From: Halomonas sp. UBA3074
Lineage (GTDB): Bacteria; Pseudomonadota; Gammaproteobacteria; Pseudomonadales; Halomonadaceae
NCBI RefSeq assembly: GCF_002366715.1
Contig: NZ_DFBS01000043.1
Location: 1-36,088, forward strand
Reading direction: 5' to 3'
DNA: 36,088 bases
The notes under the pieces are model-generated. The model was not told the origin of the DNA, searched no databases, and worked only from the letters and a program-made list of their open reading frames with translations. The position numbers were made by a program, and so were the translations under genes. Below are positions 24,976 through 32,661 of the stretch, piece after piece. Position 1 is the stretch's first letter; every line of letters begins with the position of its first letter.

Positions 24976-25151
24976 CGCTTTGTTCCTCGCCCCTCGCCCT
25001 GCTTAACATCGCTAAGCATTAACTCTCCTGGTTAGGGTAAGGGGTTTGTTTCAGTAGCGTCGCCAGATGAACACAGTTGCGAGCAAGCCCCGCCGTTGCG
25101 GTTTGTACCATCTCCGGTGTGTGCTTCAATAATCTAAAGCTCGGCTCTGCT
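24976..25151. other. Intergenic stretch after the K+ channel
   Basis: No gene or strong signal was found here. A short weak hairpin (GCTTA at 25001-25005, TAAGC at 25013-25017) is too small to call a terminator. The KGG-motif remnant begins at its right end. Confidence 0.5.
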
Positions 25152-25247
25152 CGCCGTGGATACCTTTGCAATTTCGCAAAAGGCCCTGATAAAGCTTACG
25201 AGGCCGGGCAGAAAGTAGGAAAGAACAGTCACAGTGGCGATCGCTAA
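25152..25247 (+). pseudogene. Remnant of a KGG/Con-10 stress-protein gene
   Basis: The frame reads RRGYLCNFAKGPDKAYEAGQ and then KVGKNSHSGDR before a stop. This matches the repeat of the YciG/YmdF/Con-10 family (GNFAxDxEKAxEAGxKGGxxSxGG), small hydrophilic stress proteins. The expected KGG is KVG here, there is only one repeat, and no ATG or ribosome binding site is in place (the nearest in-frame start is GTG 25119). I read it as a decayed copy. Confidence 0.55.
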
Positions 25248-25291
25248 TCGCTGAAATATCTTCTCAAGGATGAATATGGTAAGGATGTCTC

Positions 25292-25329
25292 AACGCTACT
25301 AGCGATCCCACTTTCGCTAGCAGCGTTTT
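25292..25329. terminator. Long hairpin between KGG remnant and EEP gene
   Basis: A 14-bp stem with one mismatch (25292-25305 with 25314-25327) and an 8-nt loop is followed on the plus strand by TTTT. It lies 16 bp past the stop of the minus-strand EEP gene and could serve either direction. Confidence 0.6.
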
Positions 25330-25344
25330 GCTATAGGCAATTGC

Positions 25345-26478
25345 TTACTCTGAAGCGCCCGCATCATGTTCGGCGGCGTCTTCTTCACCCTCTTCAACCA
25401 TTTCTTGTGCTTCCTCTTCTTTTTCCTCTGACGCGTCGGGTTTTTCCTGATCTTTGCGCCCAACGGCGAGCGTTGTCACGATGCCGAAGTGGTCAGATCC
25501 AATCACTTTGACTCGTTCAAGATCAACAAGATGAAGCCCGTCAGAGACAAACAAATGATCGATTGGATAGCGCCAAAACGGGTACTCCGAATGATAGGTA
25601 CTCAGCAAACATCGGCCACGACGCGGGTCTTTTAGATCGCTCAAATCGGCAAACAGCCGGGTGGTATGCGACCAGCCTACATCGTTAAAATCGCCGGTGA
25701 CGATCCAGCGATTATCCGGGTCTTCCTGCACATGATTGGCTATCAGCATCAGTTCTGCATCGCGTTCACGGCTGTCCCGTCTTGCCTCGGTATCTTCGCT
25801 TTTGATGTCTTCTTCAAGGCCAGGGGGAACAGGATGAGCCCCCACAAACCGCACGGCACCCATGCCTGGCACATCCAAGGTCGCGAAAACCGACGGCCTG
25901 CGCTTAGAAACCAAGTGTTCCACCTGCTCCTCCAGAAACGGATAACGCGACCAAAGCACCAGTCCCCGGCCTTCATCACGCACCTCTCCCACCCGATAAG
26001 CGTAATCGTCATCCAGCGGAGCCAGCCCTTCTTCCCACGCGCTATCAACTTCAATCAACAGTAAGAGATCGGGATCCTCACGCCGCACCATCTCTATCAA
26101 CTCGGAGTAATGATCGTTTTTGAACGTAATATTGGCCGTCAGCACTTTTAGCGCTACCCGGTCATCATCGGATCGCATTTCCGCCGACGGCACCTCAGTG
26201 GGCCAAACGGGGGTAAAGGGCAAAATGTGGTAAAGGTGCCACCCAGCAATGACCAGAATAACGGCAACCCAGCCGGCATGCTCTTTTCGTGGGCGCTTGA
26301 ACCATGCATGGGTAGCTAACAGAAGAAGCGGAAACGCCAACGCGGCAGTTAACTGCAAACGTGGGAAATCCCACAGCCTGATCCACCACGCACCACTAGG
26401 TAACAAGGGCAGAAGGCATACCACTACCATTAAGGTAACCAACACACGGCTGGCCCAGAGCAGGAGCTTTAAAAACAT
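25345..26478 (-). CDS. Membrane-anchored endonuclease/exonuclease/phosphatase-family protein
   Basis: A 377-residue protein. About three N-terminal membrane helices (within residues 1-85) precede an EEP-fold domain, probably facing the periplasm. Catalytic motifs: VLTANITFKND, LLLIEVDSAWE with the metal-binding Glu, WIVTGDFNDVGWSHTT (Asp/Asn pair) and the C-terminal GSDHFGIVTTLA (Asp-His). Members act on nucleic acids, phospholipids or phosphoinositides; the substrate here is unknown. The last 35 residues form a Glu/Asp-rich tail (EEKEEEAQEMVEEGEEDAAE) outside the domain. Start ATG 26478 has GAGAGG upstream; an in-frame TTG four codons earlier is less likely. Confidence 0.87.
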   Translation of the reverse strand: MFLKLLLWASRVLVTLMVVVCLLPLLPSGAWWIRLWDFPRLQLTAALAFPLLLLATHAWFKRPRKEHAGWVAVILVIAGWHLYHILPFTPVWPTEVPSAEMRSDDDRVALKVLTANITFKNDHYSELIEMVRREDPDLLLLIEVDSAWEEGLAPLDDDYAYRVGEVRDEGRGLVLWSRYPFLEEQVEHLVSKRRPSVFATLDVPGMGAVRFVGAHPVPPGLEEDIKSEDTEARRDSRERDAELMLIANHVQEDPDNRWIVTGDFNDVGWSHTTRLFADLSDLKDPRRGRCLLSTYHSEYPFWRYPIDHLFVSDGLHLVDLERVKVIGSDHFGIVTTLAVGRKDQEKPDASEEKEEEAQEMVEEGEEDAAEHDAGASE

Positions 26479-26490
26479 GAAACCTCTCAA

Positions 26491-26969
26491 AAGCAGCGAC
26501 GGCGAACGGGGGAATCCCGGGCATAGTGAACTAGGTTGCCGTCAATATGGTTACGATTTGTGTATTTTACTTATCTAATGGGCAAATTCACCGACGACTT
26601 CTTGTTTGACACAGCAAAGGCCAGCCTCGTTTAACGTCCCACGGGCATTAGGCAATGGCATTTTATGGCGCAAATTCAGCGTAGGGTGCGCCCATTGGCA
26701 GCCGCATAAGGGTACGGATTAATCGAGAAATAGCCAAGGAAGAGCACTTGCTAGTGTTCCCCGTATCGCCACGAGGCACTTCTGATGGCTCCCTTAACTC
26801 CATTGCGTACAAATTATTTTCACCGTCTAGGGGGAAAATTATCGGGATCTGGATAGGAGTCCCCACCTAGGAGAACTGCCAAGCACTCATGGCTTAGTCG
26901 ACTGACAGCCCCCCCTAATTAGCGCTTAGCGTCCCCGCTCGGTTACTCTACACTCGACATTGGCACTCT
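26491..26969. other. 479-bp intergenic region, no supportable gene
   Basis: Between the EEP gene and the TelA operon. A 67-codon minus-strand frame (26663-26866) has no ribosome binding site and an unconvincing composition. A loose inverted repeat around 26811-26841 (ATTATTTTC / GGAAAATTAT, one mismatch) is the only structure noticed. The promoters of both divergent genes must lie here. Confidence 0.4.
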
Positions 26970-27938
26970 ATGAACGAAGGAAGGATAGCCGTCTTCATGT
27001 TGGGATTTTTGCAGGGTTTTTCCTATGGCCTTTTTATGACCTGCCTGCCCTGGCTCCTGGTCGGCCTTTTTAACCCGGCGCTGGCGCTTCCTGGCCTCGC
27101 GCCCAACAGGCTGCAGGTCATCTTGCGCTATTGCCTACTGGTGCCTTTTATTAGCGTGCTGGCATGGCTGACCTCCTTATGGGGCGGTTTCAGCCCCAGT
27201 TTATTGGGCTGGTTAGCAGGTATTGTCGCCATTCCGGTGGCACTACCCGTTGAACGAACGCTGCGCGGTTGGCTGGCCCGACGGCGTCTGCGTCGCCAGG
27301 AAGCCCAACGAGCCGACGCGGTGCAAAAGCAGCGTGCACAGGAGGAGCGGAAGGTCTATGAATCGGGGGTCAGGGTACTCGACCCAGCTCACCCGCCCGA
27401 AGGCGCCGATGAACTGGTACTCGCGATGTGTCGGGTAAAACAGCGCCTGATCGATGCCCAGCGTCCCGACCTGGGCATCCAGGCGGACCGCCTCTATAGT
27501 CGCTACTCCCATGTGCTGGAGGTCTTGGGTAGCCGTTTTCATACCGGCGAACTGGCCTTCAAGCGTTCCCGCGGCCTAGTGGCTCAGGTCTGCCTCGGCG
27601 GGGTAGATACCCTAACGACCATGGCTTCCCACGCACGCGGGGTAGCGAGCGTAGACGGCCAATACGTGCGCGAACGCCTAACCCGGGAAGGTAAGCGGCT
27701 GAGCGACGAAGAGCGCGCGGCCCTGGTGCGGCGTCTGGATCTTTTGGTAGAGACCGAGCACTATTTAAATGGCCTTACTGCCCGTATTGAGTCGGCCCTG
27801 ACCGTGCTCGACGATACCGCTGTCGCTATGGCGCGTATCGAGACAGCGCGCCCACAGGCTGCCGTTACCACTGAAAAAGCACTGGACGATTTGCGCCGCT
27901 TCGTCGAAGGCGCCGATCGTTATGCCCGCAAAGAGTAA
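26970..27938 (+). CDS. Membrane/coiled-coil protein paired with TelA
   Basis: A 322-residue protein with two or three N-terminal membrane helices (GFLQGFSYGLFMTCLPWLLV, ILRYCLLVPFISVLAWLTSL, LLGWLAGIVAIPVALPV). An Arg-rich region around residues 95-125 and a long helical cytoplasmic part follow (about 140-320). I do not recognise a named family. Its position 13 bp before a TelA gene resembles operons where a membrane protein (for example the xpaC-yaaN pair of Bacillus) precedes TelA, so a membrane partner of TelA is the best guess. ATG 26970 has a poor ribosome binding site; ATG 26997 sits behind GAAGGAAGGA and could be the true start. Confidence 0.65.
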   Translation: MNEGRIAVFMLGFLQGFSYGLFMTCLPWLLVGLFNPALALPGLAPNRLQVILRYCLLVPFISVLAWLTSLWGGFSPSLLGWLAGIVAIPVALPVERTLRGWLARRRLRRQEAQRADAVQKQRAQEERKVYESGVRVLDPAHPPEGADELVLAMCRVKQRLIDAQRPDLGIQADRLYSRYSHVLEVLGSRFHTGELAFKRSRGLVAQVCLGGVDTLTTMASHARGVASVDGQYVRERLTREGKRLSDEERAALVRRLDLLVETEHYLNGLTARIESALTVLDDTAVAMARIETARPQAAVTTEKALDDLRRFVEGADRYARKE

Positions 27939-27951
27939 TCAGGAGATTTCA

Positions 27952-29136
27952 ATGACGCAGCCATCCGGTGATAAACCCCTCTCCCTACCGCCGGTAGACG
28001 ACATCGCAAGCCAACTGGGCACTGGCCAAGCGAATTCAGCTGACGCCGAGCTAGAAGCCATGGCCGACCGCTTTATCGACGACATTCTCGCTGAGGGTGA
28101 AGACGCCTCCAGGGTTCGCCAGCGCCGTGCGGTAGACGAAATGGGGCTTGAATTACAGCAGCAGGCCGCCCATCGCAGCGCGATGCTGCAAACCCCGCTG
28201 AACCAGTTGGCCCACCAGGGCGATGAGGGAGGCCCGGTCGCCAAAGCGCTAAGTGACCTGCGGGGGCGCATGGAAGGGCTTGATCCTACTCGCCACCGGT
28301 TGGCGCCAAGCGCACTAGATCGCGTAATGGCCATCATTCCCGGCCTCGATAGCCGCCTGCAGCGCTATTTTCGTAAGTTCGAGAATGCCCAGCAGGCCTT
28401 GGACGCCATCATTGACGAGCTAAAAAGTGGTCACGATATGCTGCAGCGTGACAACCTCACGTTAAACGATGACCAGCAAGCCTTGACGCACATGCTTACC
28501 GAATTAGATCGTCAGATTACGCTAGGTCGCTTGATCGACCGTCGCTTACAAGATGAAATCGCCGCGCGTGATGCTGATGACCCACGCCGTCACTTTATCG
28601 AGGAAGAGCTGCTCTTTCCGCTACGCCAGCGCATTGTTGACCTTCAGCAGCAGTTAGCGGTGAGCCAGCAAGGCGTGCTGGCGATCGAGGTCATCATACG
28701 CAACAACCGGGAGTTGATGCGCGGGGTCGACAGGGCCATCAACGTCACCGTCTCGGCGCTAACCGTCGCAGTGACGGTCGCCATGGCGATGGCCAATCAG
28801 CGCTTGGTGCTGGATCGTATCGAAGCACTCAATACGACCACCTCACAAATGATTGGCGGCACCGCAAAAGCCCTGCGCCAGCAAGGAGTGGATATACAGA
28901 AACGCGCCTCTTCGGCGATGCTCGACATGCAAATACTCGAAGAAGCCTTCCGTGAGGTAATGGGCGCGATCGACGATCTCTCAAGCTATCGCCAGGAGGC
29001 GCTGCCCCGGCTGGAGGAGCAGATCGAACGTCTGGCAACGTTGGCCAAGCAAGGCAAAACATCCATCGATCAACTTCAAGAAGGCAGCCGTTCGCAACCT
29101 GATAGTGACCTTACCCCGAACGACACGCGTCAGTAG
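27952..29136 (+). CDS. TelA/KlaA-family protein (toxic anion resistance)
   Basis: A 394-residue mostly alpha-helical cytoplasmic protein of the TelA family (PF05816 type). Typical features: a polar N-terminus; IIPGLDSRLQRYFRKFENAQ, where the conserved domain starts near residue 125; IIDELKSGHDMLQRDNLTL; and a hydrophobic region NVTVSALTVAVTVAMAMANQ in the conserved domain. Homologues were named for tellurite resistance on plasmids, but many chromosomal ones affect envelope stress and antimicrobial tolerance, and the mechanism is not settled. The ATG has AGGAG upstream. An operon with the preceding membrane protein is likely. Confidence 0.88.
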   Translation: MTQPSGDKPLSLPPVDDIASQLGTGQANSADAELEAMADRFIDDILAEGEDASRVRQRRAVDEMGLELQQQAAHRSAMLQTPLNQLAHQGDEGGPVAKALSDLRGRMEGLDPTRHRLAPSALDRVMAIIPGLDSRLQRYFRKFENAQQALDAIIDELKSGHDMLQRDNLTLNDDQQALTHMLTELDRQITLGRLIDRRLQDEIAARDADDPRRHFIEEELLFPLRQRIVDLQQQLAVSQQGVLAIEVIIRNNRELMRGVDRAINVTVSALTVAVTVAMAMANQRLVLDRIEALNTTTSQMIGGTAKALRQQGVDIQKRASSAMLDMQILEEAFREVMGAIDDLSSYRQEALPRLEEQIERLATLAKQGKTSIDQLQEGSRSQPDSDLTPNDTRQ

Positions 29137-29140
29137 GGTT

Positions 29141-29311
29141 TTAAAACCTTATCCGCGTTCGCAGAGCCGCTGCGCTCAATAACGCTGGCCAACGTCGAGC
29201 GCAAGTAAATGCCGCTTTTCGCCCTAAGCGATAGGCAAGCAGGTTGGCCAATTGCTCCGCATGGCGAACAGGCCGCGTGAGATCGGCGTGGGCCATTTGC
29301 TCGAACACAAA
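29141..29311 (-). pseudogene. C-terminal fragment of an unidentified gene
   Basis: A stop-bounded minus-strand frame of about 57 codons with natural protein composition (MAHADLTRPVRHAEQLANLL, then AYRLGRKAAFTCARRW). It has no start codon with a ribosome binding site and breaks off where the MscS fragment begins on the other strand. It looks like the 3' end of a gene truncated by a rearrangement; the family is not recognised. Confidence 0.35.
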
Positions 29312-29735
29312 ACTCCTTCAGCAAAGAATTCACAACTACAGCCGAATGAGCGAACGGTGCGTAGTTTTCAATCTGGCTATCTCCTTTCGGACAGCCACCG
29401 AGCAAGCCCGCGAGATCCCGCCCCTCGTCCAACACACCATCGAGGCAGTGGAAAACACTCGCTTTGATCGAGCACATTTACTGATGTTTGATGATTATGC
29501 GCTTAAATACGAAGTGGTTTATTACGTTCTGAGCGCAGATTACAAACTCTACATGGATATACAACAAGCGATCAACTTCACGCTCTTGGAAGAGCTCCGG
29601 CAGCGGGATATCCAATTCGCCATGCCGGTGCGTGCGCTGGAGTTTCTTGAAGAGGTGCCACTTGCCTCTGAGGAGTACCTCAGCGGGAGGCAATGCCCTC
29701 TTCGCAGAGGTCACCCTCAAGCCCTAGACGTTTGA
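29295..29735 (+). pseudogene. MscS-family mechanosensitive channel, C-terminal fragment
   Basis: The frame contains the end of a small-conductance mechanosensitive channel: SNTKLLQQRIHNYSRMSER, CVVFNLAISF, TRFDRAHLLMFDDYALKYEV, VYYVLSADYKLYMDIQQAIN and IQFAMPVRALEFLEE. These are the beta domain and alpha/beta cytoplasmic domain of the long MscS type. All membrane helices and the pore are missing, and nothing upstream continues the match, so this is a stub left after deletion. Downstream it keeps an intact stop. A functional product is unlikely. Confidence 0.75.
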
Positions 29736-30192
29736 ATAGCTAGAGAGCAGTAAGAGTGAAAAGCGATGGTTTACCCGGAACTTTCTCTCGCACTCATTAA
29801 AAAACAACGCCGGCAAAAGAGTATCGAGCGCGCTGGCTTGATTACGGGCGCGCTAGCTCCCGCATCAGAGTGTCTAGGTGACGTGTCTCTAAATCAGGAT
29901 GCTTACGCTTCATCGTTAGTGGCAGTGTGTCTAGAATGGCGGCGATCTCTGCCGCTATTTTGGGATAGTGGAGATTCAAGACTCATCGGAGCGAAATATG
30001 GATAGTCGGCTATACAACAAGCCGCGCAGGTAGACCGGCAGGGCTTGGTGATATGTGGTGACTAATTTCATTAAGCACCAGCTTAGAAGCACGGTAGAAC
30101 AGCCGGGAGTTAATGCCACATGTGTTGCCTTATTAGATAACCCACCTTGTTAAGGGCTGCTCGAGTGACGCGCGCATAGCCACCTCGCTCCC
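29736..30192. other. 457-bp stretch with gene debris
   Basis: No complete gene. On the minus strand, 29842-29982 holds a 46-codon stop-bounded frame of natural composition (YPKIAAEIAAILDTLPL, then KRKHPDLETRHLDTLM), probably the tail of a lost gene. A plus-strand frame at 29766-30005 covers the same DNA and looks like its shadow. The rest shows nothing. Confidence 0.4.
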
Positions 30193-31863
30193 CTACGCCG
30201 TGCCAGATCTTAGCTGGGCCATAGCGGCTTGCTCTTTATTCTCGCTTTCGATAACAGCAAGAGACTCGCGATACTCCCAAGCATCAGCCTTCATCGTCCA
30301 GTGAACTTCGGCCTGCTGGCTATCTACAACTTCACGCACCTGAGTCAGTGGAACATTGAAAAACTCTTTGCGGGCATTCAGGCGATTCACTTGATGGGCA
30401 GCAAAGTGCTTATGAAGGTCTCGCTCAAGCGTAGGTGCATCCTCAGAAAAGATCATGGCATGTACATCAAATGAGAAAGGAACGCTTGCATCACCCAATT
30501 CACGCACACGATCAAGCGGCTCTAAGCGGCGAGTCATACCTATTTTGAAAACGCTTTCACCGAAGGAGCCTACATTCGAGATAATGTACACATGTCCGCG
30601 TCTCGTCTGTTGAGCCATTGAGATTGCACGCTGCTCTTTAGATTCAGCCGCTTCCAGCTGCATTTCAAGCTCAGCAAGTCGGGCTTCATATTGTGAACGC
30701 TCAGCTTCAGAAGCATTTTCAAGCTGTTTACGCGCCTCGGTCATCGCTTTAGCCAGCATACGCTCTTCTTTTTCAGCTTCCTTGATAGCTTTTTCAAAGT
30801 CTCTACGCGCTTTTTCCTCCTCACGCATTTGTTCTCGGATGGCGCGCTGCTCCTCTAGCTCAATCCGCCGGAGTTCCATAACCGCGACAGCCCATTTCAA
30901 CTCTTCAAGCCTGGCTTGTAGATAGAGATCAGTGATACGCGCATCTTTAAAAGGTTTCCCGTTGTGATTCACTAATGCAAAGGCATCCATTATCCCCTGC
31001 CGAAGCTTTCCGTAATTGTCATGCTTCACCTTGGAAAGTATCGAATCTACCTTTCCATTAAAAGCATCGACCGCGAAATGAATGGCATACTCGCGTCGGA
31101 TACGCTCAACATAATCACAATCCCCAGCGCGGCCATTTTTCGCCATGTCAGCGCTTTGCTTTCGAACCTGCTTTAGTCGCTGCCCAGCCTCTTTATGGGA
31201 AAAGTCTTCCGCTAGATCATCAAGGAGGCTGGCATTAGGCACGATATAATCGTCGTGATACCCCTCAATGATATTCTTCATAGCCTGAGCCGTGCGTTCG
31301 TAAAGCTTCGCGTTCTCTACTGCTTTAAGAGCGTTACCGGCAGTTTCCTCAGCTTGTTTACGAGCATTTGCGATAATCTCTTCTGCACGATCATGTGCGC
31401 CTGAAAGCACTTCCTGAGCCTTGCCATCAGCGCTCTTAGCCCGCTCACGTATAGCTTTTGCTTCTTCCCGTGCATCAGCGATGATCTTGTCAGACTGTTC
31501 GCCTGCTTTTCGCCGCGTACTAACAGCATCTAAATCTGCTTTTTCACGAGCACTTCGAGATTCACTCAGTAGCCGTTTACACTCGTCGTCTGATACCTGC
31601 CACAATCGACCGGCTTCTTTTTTGGCATCAAGTATTAGCCTAGTCGCTTCCGCCTCAGCATCTTCAATAGCTTGGTATTTTTGCAGGCTTTCAACCATGC
31701 CCCTCAGGCTGGATACTTCCTCAACCTTCGCGGCTAGGGTTTTCTCCAAACTGGCGACAGTCTTACTTTTTTTCTTATTTTTTAGTGAGGCCACCCCAAA
31801 AAGTGGCCATCCTAGAAGAGCCAGTAGAAGCAGCGCAATAGCAATTATTAATCCTTCATTCAT
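30193..31863 (-). CDS. SNIPE-like phage-defence protein (TM + DUF4041 + T5orf172 GIY-YIG)
   Basis: A 556-residue protein. Order: one N-terminal membrane helix (residues 5-22, IIAIALLLLALLGWPLFG); a long Ala/Glu/Lys coiled coil (about 35-195); DUF4041 (about 210-330; CDYVERIRREYAIHFAVDAF, VKHDNYGKLRQGIMDAFALV); a charged helix (about 335-420); and a T5orf172 GIY-YIG nuclease domain (about 423-505). The nuclease motifs are HVYIISNVG, FKIGMTRR, the Arg in DRVREL, metal-binding E480 in TLERDLHKHF and N496 in NARKEFF. From memory this is the layout of SNIPE, a membrane-anchored E. coli nuclease reported to cut phage DNA as it is injected. It is intact and stands alone amid phage and IS debris. Start ATG 31863 has GGGGAA upstream. 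Confidence 0.88.
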   Translation of the reverse strand: MNEGLIIAIALLLLALLGWPLFGVASLKNKKKSKTVASLEKTLAAKVEEVSSLRGMVESLQKYQAIEDAEAEATRLILDAKKEAGRLWQVSDDECKRLLSESRSAREKADLDAVSTRRKAGEQSDKIIADAREEAKAIRERAKSADGKAQEVLSGAHDRAEEIIANARKQAEETAGNALKAVENAKLYERTAQAMKNIIEGYHDDYIVPNASLLDDLAEDFSHKEAGQRLKQVRKQSADMAKNGRAGDCDYVERIRREYAIHFAVDAFNGKVDSILSKVKHDNYGKLRQGIMDAFALVNHNGKPFKDARITDLYLQARLEELKWAVAVMELRRIELEEQRAIREQMREEEKARRDFEKAIKEAEKEERMLAKAMTEARKQLENASEAERSQYEARLAELEMQLEAAESKEQRAISMAQQTRRGHVYIISNVGSFGESVFKIGMTRRLEPLDRVRELGDASVPFSFDVHAMIFSEDAPTLERDLHKHFAAHQVNRLNARKEFFNVPLTQVREVVDSQQAEVHWTMKADAWEYRESLAVIESENKEQAAMAQLRSGTA

Positions 31864-31917
31864 AACCTGTTCCCCAGTTTTTATTTGAGTATGCGGGGTT
31901 AAGATTAACTAATATTG

Positions 31918-31934
31918 TGAGTGTTTGTCACTCA
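31918..31934. promoter_or_regulatory. Short dyad upstream of the DUF4041 gene
   Basis: TGAGTG (31918-31923) and CACTCA (31929-31934) with a 5-nt loop lie about 55 bp before the start. It may be an operator or just a small hairpin; no promoter consensus is clear. Confidence 0.25.
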
Positions 31935-31971
31935 GGCCTTTCAAATGACCAATCGACACCAACGGCGCTAA

Positions 31972-32046
31972 TGATTACAAAAATTAATAGCTGTGCGTGC
32001 GAAACTTGCCGCTGTAATAACGTAACAGGCTGTAGCTTGCCCGTAG
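31972..32046 (+). pseudogene. Possible metallothionein N-terminal remnant
   Basis: The frame from ATG 31972 reads MITKINSCACETCRCNNVTG, then C. The CACExCxC cluster is the hallmark of SmtA/BmtA bacterial metallothioneins, which bind zinc or copper. The frame then loses any Cys/His pattern and the expected zinc-finger half is missing. No ribosome binding site precedes the ATG. I treat it as a possible gene fragment at most. Confidence 0.3.
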
Positions 32047-32058
32047 CAGCCTCTATAA

Positions 32059-32610
32059 ATAGAAAGCTGCGTCGCCACCCGTTACAAAGGCTGTCGTGGC
32101 TACTGCGACCACTCCGCCACCCTCAATTTATCCAAGACTCGAGAGTTCAGCGCCTATCGATATGCTGATGACAGCACTTTCGGGCAGGAGGAAATGGTCG
32201 AGCTGGTGGAAGATTGGGGCTACCTACTGACGTTTGAGAACAGCAATGGCGAGACGCTAGAACGCGGCAAGGTCATTCATGATTTCCGTAAGGTCAGCCT
32301 GGATGACCTGACCAGCATCGAAAACGACAAACAGGAGCATTCCAGTCGCGTGGGCGTGATGAATAGCGGCACCGTCAAGAACGCTGACCGGCTGCCCACG
32401 GTGATTTACTGGAAGTTCACTCCCTATGAAGGATTAACAGAGCGCACCCTGGCAATGCGCGTGTCCAGCAAGACCAAAGGCGGGCCATCGTTTGGGTTAC
32501 GCGCTATCGCGCTGGACGCCGCTAAAGAAGAGATCGCCGCCGAGTTCGCCAAGCTGTTGACGAACGGCTTACCGGAGAGCGAATGCTTGTTGGGCACCTT
32601 CCAGCCCTAA
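32059..32610 (+). pseudogene. DUF2303 (YfdQ-like) phage protein, N-terminally truncated
   Basis: A continuous open frame with no start codon in its first 45 codons. It reads GYCDHSATLNLSKTREFSAY, then QEEMVELVEDWGYLLTF, and near the end LPTVIYWKFTPYEGLTERTL and AKEEIAAEFAKLL. The C-terminal pattern (LPxxxxFxxxPYxGLxxRxxxxR and EEIAxEF) matches DUF2303 proteins of phages and prophages as I remember them. Intact members are clearly longer at the N-terminus. An ATG at 32194 has AGGAGG only 2 nt away and would discard conserved residues. Probable prophage remnant; a terminator follows and then an SSB-like gene. Confidence 0.6.
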
Positions 32611-32629
32611 CCACATCACTTAAGCACGG

Positions 32630-32650
32630 AGGGCCTTCGGGCCCTTTCTT
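32630..32650 (+). terminator. Intrinsic terminator between DUF2303 and SSB-like genes
   Basis: The stem AGGGCC / GGCCCT closes on TTCG and is followed by TTCTTTT. It sits about 20 bp past the DUF2303 stop. Confidence 0.7.
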
Positions 32651-32661
32651 TTGGAGGTCAC

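Noticed and set aside
25001..25017. Small hairpin after the K+ channel gene
   Set aside because: Only a 5-bp stem with no T-run, too weak for a terminator call.
26663..26866. 67-codon minus-strand frame in the gap before the TelA operon
   Set aside because: No ribosome binding site, unconvincing composition and no family resemblance.
29766..30005. 79-codon plus-strand frame
   Set aside because: It mirrors a more natural minus-strand fragment and has no ribosome binding site.
32194..32610. A complete 138-residue gene starting at ATG 32194
   Set aside because: Family-like sequence continues in frame well upstream of this ATG and the ribosome binding site is too close, so a truncated gene fits better.
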